Below, piece by piece: positions 59,892-64,000 of a stretch of 64,000 bases of DNA. Under the pieces are notes generated by a model. The model saw only the letters and a program-made list of their open reading frames with translations, did no database searches and was not told where the DNA came from. The translations under genes and the position numbers were made by a program. The number at the start of each line of letters is the position of its first letter. Position 1 is the stretch's first letter. Source of the stretch: Methylococcus sp. EFPC2 (GTDB taxonomy: Bacteria; Pseudomonadota; Gammaproteobacteria; Methylococcales; Methylococcaceae); contig NZ_CP070491.1 of NCBI RefSeq assembly GCF_016925495.1, forward strand, positions 3,596,001-3,660,000, written 5' to 3'.

Positions 59892-60770
59892 TCAGCATCG
59901 CGCTGAACGAACCGATCCGGCCGCGTCGCAATGCAGAGCGCCCACGACGGCAATACCAAGGCGGTTGGCGGCGGCTATCGTTTCCTCGCGATCGACGATT
60001 ACCGTCTTGTCGGCTTCGATGACGAGCGCACTGGCGCCGTGCCTTTGCAGGTTCGCTATCGTGTCCGGTCCCACGGTCGGAACGTCGAAGCGCATGTCCT
60101 GATCCGGTTTCGCTACCTTGACCATCATCCACCCGCCGCTCCTGCACAGCGCTCCCGCACGTTCGATCATCTGGTCGGTGCCTTCGATGGCTTCCACGGC
60201 GATGACTTCGGCATCCTTGACGGCGATGGACTGGCCGATGTCCAAGCGTCCCATCTCCTTCGCGATGGACCAGCCGAGCGCCAAGTCCCTGCGCTGAGCG
60301 GCCGTGAGGGTCGCGGTACCGAGGGTGCCCTCCCCGGCGACGGCCGAGCCGCAATGTCGGGTGACATCCTCCAGCACGATCCCGTGTCTTGCCAATAGCA
60401 CGGCCACCGCCTTCAGCACGGTGTCGTTGCGCCGGTCGGGAATGTCAAGAAACCAGAGCTTGAGGAAGCGCCAGTCCGGGAGGAAGCTCAATATCCCGAA
60501 GCGCCGGTACATGGTCTGCTTGCGCACGTAGCCGGCCATGACGGCGCTTCGGGCACCGCTCCGGTTCAGCGTTCGCATCCATTGGCCGAGATGCAAGGGG
60601 GCGACCCAGTGAAACTCGTCCGCCAATTCCGCCAGAGCCGGATCAGCGATTTCCTTGAGGCCGAGAACCACCACGCGATGACCGGCGCGGTGAGCACCTT
60701 CGATCACCATGATGGGAAATTTCCCGGCACCCGCAATCACGCCCAGTGTTGCCACAGGGCTCTTACTCAT
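59892..60770 (-). CDS. lpxI: UDP-2,3-diacylglucosamine pyrophosphatase LpxI
   Basis: A 292-residue enzyme of the LpxI (DUF1009) family that hydrolyses UDP-2,3-diacylglucosamine to lipid X and UMP in lipid A synthesis, replacing LpxH in many bacteria. The N terminus LGVIAGAGKFPI, GWSIAKEMGRLDIGQSIAVKD, VEAIEGTDQMIERAG and MRFDVPTVGPDTI are family hallmarks. It overlaps the end of lpxD by 8 nt, so the two lipid A genes are coupled. Confidence 0.9.
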   Translation of the reverse strand: MSKSPVATLGVIAGAGKFPIMVIEGAHRAGHRVVVLGLKEIADPALAELADEFHWVAPLHLGQWMRTLNRSGARSAVMAGYVRKQTMYRRFGILSFLPDWRFLKLWFLDIPDRRNDTVLKAVAVLLARHGIVLEDVTRHCGSAVAGEGTLGTATLTAAQRRDLALGWSIAKEMGRLDIGQSIAVKDAEVIAVEAIEGTDQMIERAGALCRSGGWMMVKVAKPDQDMRFDVPTVGPDTIANLQRHGASALVIEADKTVIVDREETIAAANRLGIAVVGALHCDAAGSVRSARC

Positions 60771-61824
60771 CGCAGGCCAGTCTTTCGCGCAAATCGTGTA
60801 CTTCCTCTTCCAGGCGGTGCAGCTTTTTCAATACGTCGGGCAATTCCTTTACCGCCGCGATCTGGCGCCAGAACTGCTTCCATTTGAAGGCGGGACTGCC
60901 GAAATAGCGCTCGTTGGATGGGATGTCGCTCCACACGCCGCTTTTGGCGCCGATGGTGACATGGTCGCCGATGGTCAGATGTCCCGCGACGCCCACCTGC
61001 CCGCCCATGGTGACGTGCTCGCCGACCGTGACCGATCCCGCGAGCCCGGTCTGGGCCACGAACATGCCGTGTTTGCCGACCTTGGTGCCATGTCCGATGA
61101 CGACCGCGTCGCTGAACTTGGTGCCGGCGCCGATCCGGGTTTCACCCAAGGTCGCCCTGTCGATGGCGCAATTGGCGCCCATCTCGACGTCGTCCTCGAT
61201 AACCACCCTGCCGGCCTGGGGAATCTTGACCCAGCGACCGTCGACAGGGGCGTAGCCGAGCCCGTCCTGGCCCACAACGGTTCCCGCGTGCAGGGTCACC
61301 CGATTGCCGATGCGGCTGCCGTCGTAAATGACGACATTCGGATAGAGCGTTACTTCGTCGCCCAGTGTGACGCCCTTGCCGATATAGCAGCCGGGATAAA
61401 GGGTGACGTTGTCGCCGATGACCACGTTGTCGTCTATGGTCACGAAAGGGCCGATGTTGGCGGCCTGGCCGATGCGGGCGGACGCCGCGATTTCCGCCCG
61501 CCGATCACGCCCCCAGTGCGGGTGCTTGCGCACCCCGTGTATGAAATGAATGGCATGGGCCACGGCGCCATACGGATCCTGGCAGCGCAGCACGGTCAGC
61601 CGTTCGGGCACGGGTTCGTTCACGCCCACGATGGCCGACGAGGCGCGAGTTTCGAACAACTTCGCCCGATATTTCAAATTGGCCAGGAAAGTCAGCTCCC
61701 CCTCTCCGGATTCCAGCAGCGTATTTACGCCGAATAGATAGGGATCGTCCGGCCCGTCGATGTGATTCGAAAAGCCATGTTCGGCAAGATGACCGGATAA
61801 TTCGGATAGCTTCACCGCGTTCAT
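60763..61824 (-). CDS. lpxD: UDP-3-O-acylglucosamine N-acyltransferase
   Basis: A 353-residue left-handed beta-helix acyltransferase adding an N-linked hydroxyacyl chain in lipid A synthesis. The N-terminal uridine-binding domain is about 1-105. Hexapeptide repeats follow (IGDNVTLYPGCYIGKGVTLGDEV and onward), and the C-terminal helix ends LEEEVHDLRERLACDE. It is not next to fabZ-lpxA as usual, so it may be a second, lpxI-linked copy. It precedes lpxI. Confidence 0.88.
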   Translation of the reverse strand: MNAVKLSELSGHLAEHGFSNHIDGPDDPYLFGVNTLLESGEGELTFLANLKYRAKLFETRASSAIVGVNEPVPERLTVLRCQDPYGAVAHAIHFIHGVRKHPHWGRDRRAEIAASARIGQAANIGPFVTIDDNVVIGDNVTLYPGCYIGKGVTLGDEVTLYPNVVIYDGSRIGNRVTLHAGTVVGQDGLGYAPVDGRWVKIPQAGRVVIEDDVEMGANCAIDRATLGETRIGAGTKFSDAVVIGHGTKVGKHGMFVAQTGLAGSVTVGEHVTMGGQVGVAGHLTIGDHVTIGAKSGVWSDIPSNERYFGSPAFKWKQFWRQIAAVKELPDVLKKLHRLEEEVHDLRERLACDE

Positions 61825-62370
61825 GTCTTTGTCCCCCGGGTCATAAACGAATGAGACGGCCTGCAGCCGAGCCCAGGACCATCGCCGTCTGGATTCTAAG
61901 AGGATTGTCCCTGACGTACTAGAGCCGCCGTTCTGGCTACATCTATTCTGCCGGTGAGCGGATCACGGGCGGGAGCCAAGCGCCTGCGATCTTGATCCGG
62001 GCTTATGCAGCCGGTGGCCGCATGCGTTCAAAACCGGATCACCTCGCAGGCGGCGGGAAAACTCCTCAATTGTGCGCCAGACCTGGAATTTGCTACCATG
62101 TCCGGCGCAATTGTGCGGGCAGGGCGGCTGGCATGGCTAGACGGAAATCGGCGATCGCATCCTGCGGCGGCTTGTTGTACGCAGCTTCCGGACCTTACGC
62201 GTACCTTGGATCGCAAATAATTAATAGCAAACCGCAGGAGCGTAGCTTTAAGCAAACCCGTTAATGTGCATGCCCTCGTCGGCGGGGTCGTTATGCCATC
62301 GTGATCGGGCGCCGGAATATCCGGTGGGTCCCAAACTAATTCACACCTCAGTAACCTTAGGAGACTATCA
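61825..62370. other. Intergenic region, 546 bp
   Basis: Between the leftward lpxD and rightward tal genes. No gene is supported. It contains the 10-bp direct repeat CAATTGTGCG at 62067-62076 and 62108-62117, a weak sigma-70 match (TTGTGC at 62070, TACCAT at 62094, 18-bp spacer) between them, and an AT-rich segment near 62215-62230. AGGAGA lies close before the tal start. Confidence 0.5.
62067..62117 (+). promoter_or_regulatory. Paired direct repeats around a weak promoter upstream of tal
   Basis: CAATTGTGCG occurs twice, 41 bp apart start to start, about four helical turns. A TTGTGC/TACCAT promoter-like pair overlaps the first copy. The spacing suits cooperative binding by a regulator of the tal-tkt genes. 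Confidence 0.35.
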
Positions 62371-63360
62371 ATGTCGAAAAATCTACTCGAGCAGCTTCGG
62401 GAAGTGACCGTGGTTGTAGCCGATACCGGCGATATCGAAGCGATTGAGAAGTTCAAACCGCGCGACGCGACCACCAATCCTTCGCTGATCACCGCCGCCG
62501 CGCAATTGCCGCAATACCAGGGCATCGTGGACGACACCCTGAAGGGTGCGCGTAAAACGCTGGGTGCCGGCGCTACCGCCGCCCAAGTTTCGAATCTCGC
62601 TTTCGACCGCTTGGCTGTCTCCTTCGGTCTGAAGATCCTGGAAATCATCGAGGGCCGTGTTTCCACCGAAGTGGACGCTCGCCTGTCCTATGACACCGAC
62701 GCGACCATCGAGAAGGCGCGCGACATCATCAAGCAGTACGAGGCTGCCGGTGTTTCCAAAAAACGCATCCTGATCAAGATCGCCGCCACCTGGGAAGGCA
62801 TCCAGGCCGCTGCCGTGCTGGAGAAGGAAGGTATCCACACCAATCTGACCCTGCTGTTCGGCATCCACCAGGCCATCGCCTGCGCCGAAAACGGCATCAC
62901 CCTGATCTCGCCCTTCGTCGGACGCATCCTCGACTGGTACAAGAAAGATACCGGCCGCGACTCTTATGCGCCTGAGGAAGATCCGGGCGTCCTGTCGGTC
63001 ACCCAGATCTACAACTACTACAAGAAGTTCGGCTACAAGACGGAAGTCATGGGTGCCAGCTTCCGCAACATCGGTGAAATCACCGAACTGGCCGGTAGCG
63101 ACCTGTTGACCATCGCGCCTTCGTTGCTGGCTGAACTGCAAGCCACCACGGGCGACCTGCCGCGCAAACTGGACCCGGCCAAGGCCGCCGATTTGCCGAT
63201 CGAGAAGATCCACGTCAACAAGTACGAATTCGACCGGCTGCATGCCGAGAATCGTATGGCCAACGACAAGCTGGCCGAGGGCATCGAGGGCTTCACCAAG
63301 GCGCTGGAGCAGTTGGAGAAGCTGCTGGCCGAACGCCTGGTCCATCTGGAAGCGGCCTAA
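62371..63360 (+). CDS. tal: Transaldolase
   Basis: A 329-residue TalB-type transaldolase exchanging dihydroxyacetone units between sedoheptulose 7-phosphate and glyceraldehyde 3-phosphate. The Schiff-base Lys136 lies in [19 protein letters not shown] (32-38) and [12 protein letters not shown] are further signatures. It is the usual transaldolase of RuMP-cycle rearrangements. AGGAGA precedes the ATG. It is followed by a strong hairpin and then tkt. Confidence 0.96.
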   Translation: MSKNLLEQLREVTVVVADTGDIEAIEKFKPRDATTNPSLITAAAQLPQYQGIVDDTLKGARKTLGAGATAAQVSNLAFDRLAVSFGLKILEIIEGRVSTEVDARLSYDTDATIEKARDIIKQYEAAGVSKKRILIKIAATWEGIQAAAVLEKEGIHTNLTLLFGIHQAIACAENGITLISPFVGRILDWYKKDTGRDSYAPEEDPGVLSVTQIYNYYKKFGYKTEVMGASFRNIGEITELAGSDLLTIAPSLLAELQATTGDLPRKLDPAKAADLPIEKIHVNKYEFDRLHAENRMANDKLAEGIEGFTKALEQLEKLLAERLVHLEAA

Positions 63361-63367
63361 GGTATGG

Positions 63368-63400
63368 GGCCGTTGCGCGGGGAAACCTGGCGCAACGGCC
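63368..63400 (+). terminator. Hairpin between tal and tkt
   Basis: A perfect 11-bp stem GGCCGTTGCGC / GCGCAACGGCC around an 11-nt loop, 7 bp after the tal stop, followed by TGTTTCC. It is a partial terminator or processing site that could set different tal and tkt levels. Confidence 0.6.
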
Positions 63401-63511
63401 TGTTTCCTCCAGAATTGGCTACGCCAAACATAATGGCGGTGTGACCGCCGGTGCTGGATGGTTTCCCGCTAACTTATTGTTTTTCAAACTATAAAACCAA
63501 GGAGAAAAAAC

Positions 63512-64000
63512 ATGCCTTCGCGTCGAGAACTTGCTAACGCCATACGCGCCTTGAGCATGGATTCCGTGCAAAAGGCCAACTCCGGACATCCGGGCGCGCC
63601 CATGGGCATGGCCGACATCGCCGAGGTCTTGTGGAACGACTTTTTGCGCCACAACCCCGCCAATCCGAACTGGCCCGACCGCGACCGTTTCATTCTGTCC
63701 AACGGCCACGGCTCCATGCTCATCTACTCGCTCCTCCACCTGACCGGCTATCCTCTGCCGATCGAGGAGCTGAAGAACTTCCGCCAGCTGCATTCCAAGA
63801 CCCCGGGTCATCCCGAATACGGTTATACGCCGGGCGTGGAAACCACCACCGGTCCGCTGGGGCAGGGCATCACCAACGCCGTGGGCTTCGCCCTTGCCGA
63901 GCGCACCCTGGCCGCCCAGTTCAACCGTCCCGGCCATGACATCGTCGACCACTACACCTACGTGTTCCTCGGTGACGGCTGCTTGATGGAAGGCATCTCC
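63512..64000 (+). CDS. tkt: Transketolase, N-terminal part (3' truncated by window edge)
   Basis: The first 163 residues of a thiamine-diphosphate transketolase. The start [48 protein letters not shown] and the [10 protein letters not shown] of the ThDP-binding motif are all typical. The enzyme moves two-carbon units in the pentose phosphate and RuMP pathways. AAGGAG stands 7 bp before the ATG. It follows tal after 151 bp. Confidence 0.95.
   Translation, partial: MPSRRELANAIRALSMDSVQKANSGHPGAPMGMADIAEVLWNDFLRHNPANPNWPDRDRFILSNGHGSMLIYSLLHLTGYPLPIEELKNFRQLHSKTPGHPEYGYTPGVETTTGPLGQGITNAVGFALAERTLAAQFNRPGHDIVDHYTYVFLGDGCLMEGIS

Noticed and set aside
61992-62264. 90-residue rightward frame upstream of tal
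   Set aside because: No ribosome-binding site or family features, and it overlaps the candidate promoter/repeat region.
1-64000. CRISPR arrays, rRNA operons, intact IS elements or prophage
   Set aside because: No regularly spaced repeats, rRNA sequence, transposase or phage structural genes were seen on either strand.

Overview
The window is a GC-rich, gene-dense stretch of a Gram-negative chromosome. Gene content points to a gammaproteobacterium: rpsU-yqeY-dnaG-rpoD-tRNA-Ile(CAU), fabA-fabB, lpxD-lpxI, a PEP-CTERM protein and a TIGR04073 exosortase-associated protein. Together with pgi-pgl and a tal-tkt pair, this suggests a Methylococcaceae-like methanotroph. That placement is inference: no pmo, mxa, hps or phi gene is visible here. 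Most of the window is ordinary core chromosome. I found no rRNA, CRISPR array or intact insertion sequence.

Layout. 1-5.7 kb: end of a DUF3500 protein, yrfG and cysQ (divergent), then a leftward set of gloB, a YdcF-like gene and a membrane-tethered MutS-like ATPase. 5.7-12.5 kb: a leftward three-gene operon joined by ATGA overlaps. It encodes a solute-binding lipoprotein, a large GAF/PAS/GGDEF/EAL protein and a PhnD-like-PAS-GGDEF protein, so it looks like a periplasmic ligand to c-di-GMP circuit. 12.7-15.1 kb: a methyltransferase and a phosphohexomutase. 15.6-17.6 kb: a STAND NTPase. 17.6-20 kb: pgi-pgl. 20-25 kb: argH, the TIGR04073 protein, a CDGSH protein, a MobA-like enzyme, a PEP-CTERM protein and an EamA exporter. 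25-30.6 kb: rhodanese, lytic transglycosylase, fabA-fabB-ttcA and a small secreted protein.

30.6-34.9 kb is the most accessory-looking part. Two GGCGGA-type palindromes border a caspase-fold protease candidate, which is divergent from a minimal kinase-like protein. After gloC and a DUF6524 gene comes a membrane-anchored protein built of duplicated DSVLRRH modules, bracketed by a 16-bp direct repeat. 34.9-41.2 kb holds a CzcCBA-like heavy-metal RND operon with a small secreted leader protein and DUF3240. A PilZ gene, phrB and a TIGR01777 epimerase-like gene follow. 44.4-50 kb is a second heavy-metal RND operon of a different subtype.

50-54.6 kb: a lipoprotein, a TrmH-type methyltransferase, rluE, yigZ, a SmbP-like metal-binding protein and tsaD. 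54.7-59.1 kb: the macromolecular-synthesis cluster rpsU, yqeY, dnaG, rpoD and tRNA-Ile2, ending in a clear terminator. A 750-bp non-coding stretch after it carries what looks like a frameshifted sugar or adenosine kinase remnant. The window closes with lpxD-lpxI (leftward) and tal-tkt (rightward), with tkt cut by the window end.

The two RND operons, SmbP, DUF3240 and the small secreted protein make metal handling a theme. c-di-GMP signalling is a second theme (GGDEF, GGDEF-EAL and PilZ). The best candidates for undescribed biology are the caspase-like/pseudokinase pair, the DSVLRRH repeat protein and the binding-protein/c-di-GMP operon.
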